Below are positions 16,991 to 23,503 of a DNA stretch of 50,913 nt, piece by piece. Under the pieces are notes generated by a model. It saw nothing but the letters and a program-made list of their open reading frames with translations, made no database searches and was not told the origin of the DNA. Every line of letters begins with the position of its first letter. Within the stretch, counting starts at the first letter, position 1. The position numbers and the translations under genes are program-made. The DNA is taken from the NCBI RefSeq assembly GCF_009362815.1, contig NZ_WHNX01000015.1, positions 1 to 50,913 of the forward strand. The letters run 5' to 3'. Origin of the DNA: Alkalibaculum sporogenes. Lineage in GTDB: Bacteria; Bacillota; Clostridia; Eubacteriales; Alkalibacteraceae.

Positions 16991-17407
16991 TTACTCCCCT
17001 AATCTTTTTGTCATACGTATGGTAGTTCCATTATTGTCTCCCTTAAAAATTTTCACTTCATCCATAAGAGTTTCAATAATGTATAAACCTAATCCGCTTT
17101 CCTTAGGATTATCTAGATCGGGAGTTTTTAGTTTTTCAAATTCTATTCCCTTACCATCGTCACATACATCAATTATAAGGTTTTTTTCGTCAATTGTATA
17201 GTGTACAAAATACTTGCTACAATCATTTCCACCTCCATATTTTAAGGCGTTTGTACACGCTTCAGATATTGCAACTTTCAAATCCTCAATATCGTCGATA
17301 TTGAATCCCATTCTATTTGCAACACCAGACAAGGTAAGTCTTGCGACACTTACGTATTCAGGTATATTCGGCAATGTGAGGCTTATAGTAACTTTATTGT
17401 TTTCCAT
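16991..17407 (-). CDS. rsbW: Anti-sigma factor and serine kinase RsbW
   Basis: This 138-residue GHKL-type ATPase has the N box SEACTNALKYGG, the G1 box DVCDDGKGIEF and the G2 box SGLGLYIIETLMDEVK. RsbW holds SigB inactive and inactivates RsbV by phosphorylating it. GGAGG precedes the ATG. The gene sits between rsbV (16 bases upstream) and sigB (two bases downstream), the standard order. SpoIIAB is the close sporulation paralogue. The neighbouring genes argue for the stress-response version. Confidence 0.92.
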   Translation of the reverse strand: MENNKVTISLTLPNIPEYVSVARLTLSGVANRMGFNIDDIEDLKVAISEACTNALKYGGGNDCSKYFVHYTIDEKNLIIDVCDDGKGIEFEKLKTPDLDNPKESGLGLYIIETLMDEVKIFKGDNNGTTIRMTKRLGE

Positions 17408-17423
17408 ATTATGATTCCTCCAC

Positions 17424-17723
17424 TTATTTAACTAGAAAGATTTTAGTCAACCCAGTAATATCAAATAATCTTTTAACATTTGATTTTAAATTAACTATTT
17501 CTATTTCTATGTCTTTATATTTACCTCGTATACCAATTAACGCACCTAATCCAGTACTGTCAATATACTCTAATTCTATAAAGTCAAACAAAATATTTTT
17601 AATTTCTTTATCCATTAATTCATTTACTGATTTTTTTAAATTGTCAACTGTATAAATATCTACTTCTCCAATTAACTTTACGTCGTACGATCCGTTTATG
17701 CTTTTAGTTATTATTGATAACAA
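17424..17723 (-). CDS. rsbV: Anti-anti-sigma factor RsbV
   Basis: This 99-residue STAS-domain protein has the phosphorylation site Ser56 in YIDSTGLGALIG, at the same number as in the Bacillus subtilis protein. Unphosphorylated RsbV would bind RsbW and free SigB. It starts at TTG (17723), with GGGGGAG about six bases ahead and no better ATG. It is followed closely by rsbW. No phosphatase that would switch it on is encoded in the window. Confidence 0.92.
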   Translation of the reverse strand: MLSIITKSINGSYDVKLIGEVDIYTVDNLKKSVNELMDKEIKNILFDFIELEYIDSTGLGALIGIRGKYKDIEIEIVNLKSNVKRLFDITGLTKIFLVK

Positions 17724-17831
17724 AAATGTCTCCCCCTTGTTTCTTTAAAAATTTATAACAAGCTTAAGAAGGAAAACTTCTGTTCTCCTCCGCCTTTGTT
17801 TACCTAAGGAATTTATTAGTTCCCCTTAATC

Positions 17832-18212
17832 TTATACTTTGCTCTTAGACTTTTTAGTAAATTTTTTTATTATTTTTAATATAAAATGAGAATAATTTAA
17901 TGTTTTTAGAACTGGTTTTAACATAAAATTTTTAGTTGTTGTAACTGTCTTTTCAACGTTTAAAACAGAATGTTTTAAAGATCCTACGGATTCTTGAACA
18001 TCTTCCATTACCCCTGAAGAACTCTTAGTTATTACTTCGATATCTGCTATAATGGCATCAATATTTTGCTTATTGCTTAACATTAATTCATCCATGTCTT
18101 CTATAGTCTTTGCAAGGTTTTTCATTGTCTTTGCAATATAGATTGCTCCCACAATAAATGCTATACCTATAAAGAGTATTCCTACTTCCCATAAATGTAT
18201 CTGTGCAAACAC
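17832..18212 (-). CDS. ytxG: DUF948 membrane protein, YtxG-like
   Basis: This 126-residue protein has one N-terminal membrane segment (about residues 8-27). A long helical region follows, with NIDAIIADIEVITKSSSGVMEDVQESVGSL, the DUF948 pattern. The tail is basic (KKFTKKSKSKV). Start GTG at 18212 has AAGGTG just ahead. In Bacillus subtilis, ytxG and ytxH are SigB-controlled stress genes. Here they lie directly upstream of rsbV-rsbW-sigB. Function is unknown, though a role at the envelope is likely. Confidence 0.82.
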   Translation of the reverse strand: MFAQIHLWEVGILFIGIAFIVGAIYIAKTMKNLAKTIEDMDELMLSNKQNIDAIIADIEVITKSSSGVMEDVQESVGSLKHSVLNVEKTVTTTKNFMLKPVLKTLNYSHFILKIIKKFTKKSKSKV

Positions 18213-18242
18213 TTCTTCACCTTCTTGTCTTGTGTATATTAT

Positions 18243-18608
18243 TTATATTTGAGTATCTTGTGGATCCGGGTCTTGATCTAAATCTGTTTCAAGATCATCT
18301 ATCGCATCTTCGACAGAATCCTTGATTTCCTCTAACTTGCTTTCTAATTCACTTCTATAAGACTTCACTTTATCGGAAACTTTACTGCTTAAACTTTCTA
18401 CTTTTTCATTTATATCTTCTTTATATTCCGTCATTTGTTCCATAGCGTCGCTACTTAAGTCTTTTACATTGTCAACTAAATCTTCACTTGCATCTTTCAA
18501 TTTTTTCATTGTATCTTTTCCGGATTCAGGAGCTAATAATATTCCTGCTATTCCACCAATAATAGTACCTAATAATACTCCACTCATAAAGTCTGAACTT
18601 TTAGACAT
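18243..18608 (-). CDS. ytxH: YtxH-family general stress protein
   Basis: The protein has 121 residues and the YtxH signature FMSGVLLGTIIGGIAGILLAPESGKDTMKKLKD. This is a single glycine-rich membrane segment followed by APxSGK. A long charged coiled-coil-like tail follows. I chose the ATG at 18608, seven bases after AGGAGG; the ATG at 18614 is too close to it. It is the first gene after a SigB-type promoter (18642-18666), which suggests that it is induced by stress together with sigB itself. Confidence 0.86.
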   Translation of the reverse strand: MSKSSDFMSGVLLGTIIGGIAGILLAPESGKDTMKKLKDASEDLVDNVKDLSSDAMEQMTEYKEDINEKVESLSSKVSDKVKSYRSELESKLEEIKDSVEDAIDDLETDLDQDPDPQDTQI

Positions 18609-18641
18609 AATCATTCCTCCTACTGTTTATTGTAATTAATT

Positions 18642-18666
18642 ATACCCCATAACAATTCTATTAATC
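18642..18666 (-). promoter_or_regulatory. SigB-type promoter ahead of ytxH
   Basis: Read on the minus strand, GATTAA (18661-18666), a 13-base spacer and GGGTAT (18642-18647) match the SigB consensus GTTTAA-N12-14-GGGTAT at 11 of 12 positions. The -10 box is about 34 bases ahead of the ytxH start. It could drive ytxH-ytxG-rsbV-rsbW-sigB as one autoregulated operon. Confidence 0.75.
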
Positions 18667-18678
18667 ACTTTTTTTCAA

Positions 18679-18726
18679 AAAAAACTATTCAAAATAGATT
18701 TACTCTACTTTTGAATAGCTTTTTTA
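18679..18726 (-). terminator. Terminator of ptsI-ptsH
   Basis: CTATTCAAAA (18685-18694) and TTTTGAATAG (18709-18718) pair perfectly, flanked by A and T runs. It lies just after the ptsH stop codon and just before the ytxH promoter, so it insulates the two units. Confidence 0.8.
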
Positions 18727-18738
18727 AAGTTATTATTA

Positions 18739-19005
18739 TTACTCTTCTCCAAATTTACTTTCTACTAATCCTACTAAAGCATCTAGTGCCGCTTGTTCAT
18801 CGTCACCGTCAGTTTCAATAGTAATTACTGTATCTTTTGAAAGTCCACCAGCCATAATACCCATAATACTTTTAGCATTAATCCTTTTATCGCCTTTTAT
18901 GATATTGATTTCTGATTTGTATTTTCCTGCCTCTTGCACAAACATAGAAGCTGGTCTTGCGTGTAATCCTGTAGCGTTTAATATTGTTATCTCTTTACTT
19001 ATCAT
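18739..19005 (-). CDS. ptsH: Phosphocarrier protein HPr
   Basis: The protein has 88 residues. The phosphorylated His15 is in NATGLHARPAS and the regulatory Ser46 in NAKSIMGIM, both at their canonical numbers. HPr takes phosphate from enzyme I and passes it to sugar-specific enzyme II proteins. Ser46 suggests control by HPr kinase and a part in catabolite repression. TAGGAGG precedes the ATG. It follows ptsI by 12 bases, so the order is ptsI-ptsH, the reverse of the more common ptsH-ptsI. Confidence 0.96.
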   Translation of the reverse strand: MISKEITILNATGLHARPASMFVQEAGKYKSEINIIKGDKRINAKSIMGIMAGGLSKDTVITIETDGDDEQAALDALVGLVESKFGEE

Positions 19006-19017
19006 TTTAATTTCCTC

Positions 19018-20745
19018 CTAGACTATTTCAATATTTAATTTATTTAATTCTAATTGTACCATTTGTTTAACTTCGTCTGCCGTAGCAAGATCTAAAGCTT
19101 TTTTAGCGATTTCTTGAGCTTCTTTTAGCGTAACACTTCTAATTATTTTTTTAATCTGTGGTATTGATGAGGCACTCATGCTAAATTCATCTAATCCAAG
19201 TCCTAATAGTATTAATGCTGCAAGAGGTTCTCCGGCCATTTCGCCACACATCCCTGTGAATTTTCCTTTATGAGCATGAGATGCATCGATTACATTTTTT
19301 ACCAACCTAAGTATTGCAGGATTGAATGGTTGATATAAATAAGACACATTTTCATTCATTCTATCAACAGCAAGTGTATACTGACATAAATCATTAGTAC
19401 CTATACTAAAAAAGTCTACTTCTTTAGCTATAATGTCTGCACATACTGCTGCTGATGGTATTTCTACCATAATACCTACTTTAATTTCTTTGTCATATGC
19501 AATTTGTTCTGTATCTAATTCGCTTTTACATTCTTCTAATATTACTTTAGCTTGTCTTACTTCTTCAATATTAGATATCATGGGAAACATAATTAAAGCT
19601 TTTCCATGTGCACTTGCTCTTAATATGGCTCTTAATTGAGTTTTGAATAAATCTTTTTCAGCAAAGCATAATCTAATTGCACGTAATCCTAAGAATGGGT
19701 TTAATTCATCATCTAACTGTAGATATGGAAGTTTTTTGTCTCCACCTATATCTAAAGTTCTTATTATAATTGGCATATTCTCCATGCCTTCTACTACTTT
19801 TTTATAAGCGTCATATTGTTTTTCTTCACTTGGCATTTCGTGACTATCCATGTATAGGAATTCTGTTCTATATAAACCTACACCCTGTCCACCATTTCTA
19901 TGAACACCTTCTATGTCATTTGGAGTACCGATGTTTCCAACAAGTTCAACTAAGTGACCATCTTTAGTTTCGGCATGTAAATCTTTTAACTCTTCTAGTT
20001 CTTTTCTAAAGTTTTCGTATTCATTTTTTTTATCTTCGTATTGTTTTAGAGTTGTTTTATCTGGATTTACTATAACTTCCCCAGTTAAACCATCTAAAAT
20101 AATAATGTCGCCCTCTTGAGCCTTTGATGTGATATCTTTTAATCCAAGTACAGCCGGTATTTCTAGACTTCTAGCCATAATCGCAGTATGAGACGTTCTT
20201 CCACCGATATCAGTGGCAAAACCTTGTACTCTCTCTTTATTCATTTGTGCAGTATCAGAAGGAGTTAAATCCTTTGCAATAATTATTACATCTTCATTTA
20301 TTTCACTTAGATTTTGACTTTTCACACCTAGAATATTTCTTATTAATCTACTACCAACATCTGATATATCTGCTGCTCTTTCTTTCATGTATTCATCATC
20401 CATGGAACCAAATATAGCCACAAATTGTTCTGTTACTTGATTAGTCGCGTTATCTGCAGCAATTTTGTCATTATTGATTATCTGTTCTATTTGTCCTGTA
20501 TATTCAGGATCATCAAGAATCATTAGATGTGCATCGAAAATCTTTGCCTCTTCTTCACCTAATTCTTTAATTGCCTTTTCTTTTATTTCCCCTATTTGTA
20601 TACTTGATACTTTAATAGCTTCTTTTAATCTTGATACCTCACTTTGTATATCTTGTATCTCCTTAGTGCTTATCTCAATATTCTGATGTTTCAATACATA
20701 TGCCTTACTTATCGCTATGCCAGGAGATGCACCTATACCCTTCAT
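19018..20745 (-). CDS. ptsI: Phosphoenolpyruvate-protein phosphotransferase (enzyme I)
   Basis: The protein has 575 residues, the usual length. It starts MKGIGASPGIAISKAY. The active-site histidine is in GGRTSHTAIMARS (about residue 188). The PEP-binding barrel shows in GLYRTEFLYMD, FFSIGTNDLCQYTLAVDR and GMCGEMAGEP, the last with the catalytic Cys. Enzyme I uses phosphoenolpyruvate to phosphorylate HPr. GAGGAGG lies before the ATG. A set of three CCATTAC-type repeats lies 80-120 bases upstream. Confidence 0.96.
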   Translation of the reverse strand: MKGIGASPGIAISKAYVLKHQNIEISTKEIQDIQSEVSRLKEAIKVSSIQIGEIKEKAIKELGEEEAKIFDAHLMILDDPEYTGQIEQIINNDKIAADNATNQVTEQFVAIFGSMDDEYMKERAADISDVGSRLIRNILGVKSQNLSEINEDVIIIAKDLTPSDTAQMNKERVQGFATDIGGRTSHTAIMARSLEIPAVLGLKDITSKAQEGDIIILDGLTGEVIVNPDKTTLKQYEDKKNEYENFRKELEELKDLHAETKDGHLVELVGNIGTPNDIEGVHRNGGQGVGLYRTEFLYMDSHEMPSEEKQYDAYKKVVEGMENMPIIIRTLDIGGDKKLPYLQLDDELNPFLGLRAIRLCFAEKDLFKTQLRAILRASAHGKALIMFPMISNIEEVRQAKVILEECKSELDTEQIAYDKEIKVGIMVEIPSAAVCADIIAKEVDFFSIGTNDLCQYTLAVDRMNENVSYLYQPFNPAILRLVKNVIDASHAHKGKFTGMCGEMAGEPLAALILLGLGLDEFSMSASSIPQIKKIIRSVTLKEAQEIAKKALDLATADEVKQMVQLELNKLNIEIV

Positions 20746-20823
20746 ACTTGTTCCTCCTCAGTAAATAATTACATTGTATATTATACTAATGCATAATATT
20801 TTTTTAATTCTATCACACTTCAT

Positions 20824-20856
20824 ATACCATTACTAGATGTAATGGTATGTAATGGT
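20824..20856 (-). promoter_or_regulatory. Palindromic CCATTAC sites upstream of ptsI
   Basis: ATACCATTAC (20824-20833) and GTAATGGTAT (20839-20848) form a palindrome with a five-base centre. A third half-site, GTAATGG, follows at 20849-20855, exactly ten bases after the second. The spacing of one helical turn suggests a protein-binding operator. It lies between the bofA terminator and ptsI and does not match the CcpA cre consensus. Confidence 0.45.
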
Positions 20857-20892
20857 TTGCATTTTATGTTTGCATTTTTTTTGTATAAAGAA

Positions 20893-20923
20893 AAAACTTT
20901 ACTAATTATTTAAGTAAAGTTTT
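20893..20923 (-). terminator. Terminator of bofA
   Basis: AAAACTTTACT (20893-20903) and AGTAAAGTTTT (20913-20923) pair perfectly around nine bases, with a T run on the minus strand. It lies 15 bases past the bofA stop. Confidence 0.8.
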
Positions 20924-20937
20924 AGCTATGACCATCA

Positions 20938-21222
20938 TCAAAGTATCATCTTCAATATTATTAGCATTATTAATCCAGGTATACCTAATACTCCTATTGT
21001 CAAAGCGTTAAGAGGGTTAATTCCGATCTGGAAGTTGTATGCTTGACCAAATATGTTTAGTATAAACAATATTAGTCCACCTAAAATACTATTAATAAAA
21101 ATTGTCATAATAATCTTAACTGGAACCTTGAATATTTTCATCAAAGAACTTCCCAGTAAATACAATAATAATAAACCAATGGAATATGCTAATACTGCAT
21201 CAGTTTCTAATCCTATCCCCAT
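20938..21222 (-). CDS. bofA: Pro-sigma-K processing inhibitor BofA family protein
   Basis: This small membrane protein has about 94 residues and three hydrophobic segments. It has the conserved tail GINPLNALTIGVLGIPGLIML seen in BofA. In Bacillus, BofA holds the SpoIVFB protease inactive in the forespore outer membrane. Its presence suggests that the organism makes endospores. ATG at 21222 (MGIGLETDAV) has GGTGAT ahead; an upstream in-frame ATG at 21237 is the alternative. It follows yaaL, as in Bacillus. Confidence 0.87.
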   Translation of the reverse strand: MGIGLETDAVLAYSIGLLLLYLLGSSLMKIFKVPVKIIMTIFINSILGGLILFILNIFGQAYNFQIGINPLNALTIGVLGIPGLIMLIILKMIL

Positions 21223-21288
21223 TTTAATAATCACCATCCTAAGTTTCTTATATATAAGATATTTAAGACATGTGATAATTATTCTAAA

Positions 21289-21603
21289 TTATACGTGAAA
21301 AGTTATATTTTCTGCCTTGGCTTTCTTTAACAGATATGCATAAAATGATTGATTTGCTAAAATTTTATGCGCTGCATAATCAACTAAATCCGGATCTGTT
21401 ACATTAGCAAAATAATTTTTTGACTGTTCTAGATCTTTTTTAGCTTTCTGTATTAGTCTAATGGCACTATCATCGTGTAGTTTTGTTTTCATATTTATTT
21501 TTACACTTTGTCTATTTACATAAAAAATGTCTATTAGTCTTTTAACCCTACTCAACATAGATAGCTTAATTTTAATTGCTATTGTTATTAATGATTTGTA
21601 CAT
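21289..21603 (-). CDS. yaaL: DUF2508 (YaaL-like) small protein
   Basis: This 104-residue protein has the DUF2508 core DLVDYAAHKILANQSFYAYLLKKAKAE near its end. An upstream in-frame ATG exists at 21621. ATG at 21603 has GGGGG eight bases ahead, so I chose it. YaaL genes sit beside bofA in many spore formers, and the same pairing occurs here. Function is unknown. Confidence 0.85.
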   Translation of the reverse strand: MYKSLITIAIKIKLSMLSRVKRLIDIFYVNRQSVKINMKTKLHDDSAIRLIQKAKKDLEQSKNYFANVTDPDLVDYAAHKILANQSFYAYLLKKAKAENITFHV

Positions 21604-21707
21604 AAAACAAACCCCCAACAAGTTTCTTTGATTGTATTATTAACCTATTAAGGGGAATTTTATTCACTACTTAAATAAAATTAATTATTCACAATAGCAA
21701 GTTAGAT

Positions 21708-22457
21708 TTATTGATGTGTTCTGCCACCATCTAATAAAATTATTTGTCCATGTAGATATTTTGATTTATCTGATGCTAAAAATGACGCCAAATATGCAAT
21801 GTCTTCCGGTTGTCCTATTTTTCTGATTGGTATTTTATTTAGCAATTCTTTTCTGCTTTGTTCATCAGGATATAAGTGATCTAATATATCTGTTTGAATT
21901 ACTCTTGGAGCTATTGCATTTACATTTATACCTTTGGGTCCTAATTCTTTAGCAAGATTTAGAACCATAGCGTTTTGTCCTGCCTTAGACGCTGCATAAT
22001 GTATGCCTCCACCAGTACCCGTTAGGGCAGAACCTGAAGATATTACTACAATTTTTCCATATTTACTTTCTTTTATATGGTTTAAAAAAGCCTTTACTGT
22101 TAAAAAGGATCCTTTTAAATTAATATCCAAAACCTTATCCCAAAGGGCTTCATCTATTTCTTCAAAAGACTTTTTAATTGATATGCCAGCGTTAACTACT
22201 AATATATCTATTTTCCCTAATTCTTTAGAAATTTCGTCGGCAGCTATATTTAAGGATTCATAATCAACTACATTTATTTGTTTAAATAAAGCTGTGCCAC
22301 CCATTTTTTTTATTTCATCAACTGTTTTTTGTCCAGCCTCTTTAGAAATATCCGCTATAATTACTTTAGCACCTTCTTTACACATATCAATAGCGATAGC
22401 TTTTCCTATACCCATTGCACCACCAGTTACTAAAGCAATACGATCTTTCAATAACAT
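21708..22457 (-). CDS. Short-chain dehydrogenase/reductase
   Basis: This classical SDR of 249 residues has the NAD(P)-binding motif TGGAMGIGKA, the structural motif VVNAGIS, catalytic Ser in VVISSGSAL, and Tyr and Lys in HYAASKAGQ. The C-terminus LHGQIILLDGGRTHQ is typical of the FabG-like branch. ATG at 22457 follows AAAGGAG. A GTG at 22469 overlaps that site. It stands alone, with no fatty acid or sugar genes nearby, so the substrate cannot be inferred. A cluster of hairpin elements lies just upstream. Confidence 0.9.
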   Translation of the reverse strand: MLLKDRIALVTGGAMGIGKAIAIDMCKEGAKVIIADISKEAGQKTVDEIKKMGGTALFKQINVVDYESLNIAADEISKELGKIDILVVNAGISIKKSFEEIDEALWDKVLDINLKGSFLTVKAFLNHIKESKYGKIVVISSGSALTGTGGGIHYAASKAGQNAMVLNLAKELGPKGINVNAIAPRVIQTDILDHLYPDEQSRKELLNKIPIRKIGQPEDIAYLASFLASDKSKYLHGQIILLDGGRTHQ

Positions 22458-22483
22458 TTTTGAATTCACTCCTTTTACATATT

Positions 22484-22695
22484 TATCCCGTATTTACAGG
22501 CACTAAGATTCCCGCTTCAAACCCCTACTGAATAAAGTTTCACTTTATCCCGCATTAACAGGCACTAAGATTCCCACTTGAAGATTTGAAGATGAAAAAA
22601 ATGATAAGTGGGAGATTAACTGCCTGTAAAAGCCCGATTGGTTCAACTAATCTTCAATAGGGTAAACCCCTACTGAATAAAGTTTCACTTTATTT
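22484..22695 (-). repeat. Two tandem copies of the hairpin-rich dispersed element
   Basis: Two copies lie head to tail. A 65-bp deletion form (22484-22548) contains only the two ends. A longer form (22546-22695) has the paired ACAGGCACTAAGATTCCCACTT (22559-22580) and its near-inverse (22606-22627), then ends with CCCCTACTGAATAAAG and TTTCACTTTAT. Both are in the orientation opposite to the copy at 1360-1619. The next 200 bases (22696-22894) show no gene that I can support. Confidence 0.75.
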
Positions 22696-22894
22696 TAAGA
22701 TTTTATACTATCACATTTATTAAAACAATGTTTTTTAGATAAAACGTATATATCTCATCTGCTAATGAGAATAAGCTCAATTACACTTGTTACTTGGGCT
22801 CTTTGTTTATATGCAATTATATCAATAGTTTCTTCGCAATTAGGAATATTACTTATAATCTTTTTCTTTATAATACAAAAGGATAATTTTTCTT

Positions 22895-22988
22895 AAAAAA
22901 AATAGCCCTCTTCTTCAAGGGGGCTGGGGAAATAATCACAAACACTTATTTAAACGTATGAAGGGCGTTTTAAGTGATGTCTATGATA
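22895..22988 (-). ncRNA. Candidate C-rich small RNA with its own promoter and terminator
   Basis: The predicted transcript is about 94 nt. It starts near 22988, seven bases after a TAAAAT -10 box. A first hairpin pairs CACTTAAAACG with a CGTTTAAATAAGTG arm (22943-22976). A single-stranded stretch, TTTCCCCAGCCCCC, comes next. The last hairpin, AGCCCCCTT/AAGAGGGCT (22904-22925), is followed by eight T. No ATG with a ribosome binding site is present. The C-rich part could pair with G-rich ribosome binding sites, as UCCC-type Gram-positive small RNAs do. That role is inference; it could also be a leader with an attenuator. Confidence 0.5.
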
Positions 22989-22994
22989 TACTCT

Positions 22995-23023
22995 ATTTTA
23001 CTATGCATTGCTTTTTTTGTCTA
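22995..23023 (-). promoter_or_regulatory. SigA-type promoter of the small RNA candidate
   Basis: On the minus strand, TAGACA (23018-23023), a 17-base spacer and TAAAAT (22995-23000) match the SigA consensus TTGACA-17-TATAAT at 10 of 12 positions. Confidence 0.6.
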
Positions 23024-23121
23024 TACTATTAGTTGCATTTAATCAATATTTTTTATATTAATTTGTATATTGTTACTCATACTACCTCTTTTATATTAAT
23101 ATAGTATGTCATAATTACAAG

Positions 23122-23328
23122 TTACATCTTATCTAAATAAATACTATTAGTACATTTATCATTGACAATAATCATACTATTTAGTACATCTTTACATAGT
23201 TCATTAGCAAATTGGATTGCTAATTCTCTACTTTGGAAATTCCCCATAATTTTATAGGTATTTCGATTTGTAACAGTCCAGACATTTCCCTTTCTATCTG
23301 CGGATTCAACATAATACTTTGTATACAT
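23122..23328 (-). CDS. Small hypothetical protein
   Basis: This 68-residue soluble protein begins MYTKYYVESADRKGNVWTV. It has the pattern of a small beta-beta-alpha repeat (GNVWTVTNRNTYKIMGNFQS then an Ala-rich helix ELAIQFANELCKDV), somewhat like DUF2188 proteins, but I do not assign it. GGAGGTG is four bases before the ATG, which supports translation. It is divergent from asnB and 175 bases from it. About 100 bases downstream lies the promoter of the small RNA candidate. Confidence 0.7.
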   Translation of the reverse strand: MYTKYYVESADRKGNVWTVTNRNTYKIMGNFQSRELAIQFANELCKDVLNSMIIVNDKCTNSIYLDKM

Positions 23329-23503
23329 AGAACACCTCCATTATTGCGAATACATCTATTATATGTAGTTGCTAGTAAAAAAAGACCAACTTTTTATACT
23401 TAAATAATTTTAAATATTAATTGTAAAATATGGGTGTATCACATCCGATGTTTTTTACATATACTACATATTAAGTTAGGGAATAAATATAGAGGTGATC
23501 TTT

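Noticed and set aside
22765-22896. Plus-strand 43-residue hydrophobic frame (MRISSITLVTWALCLYA...)
   Set aside because: It has one or two membrane-like segments, but there is no ribosome binding site or promoter, and its end overlaps the terminator of the small RNA candidate.
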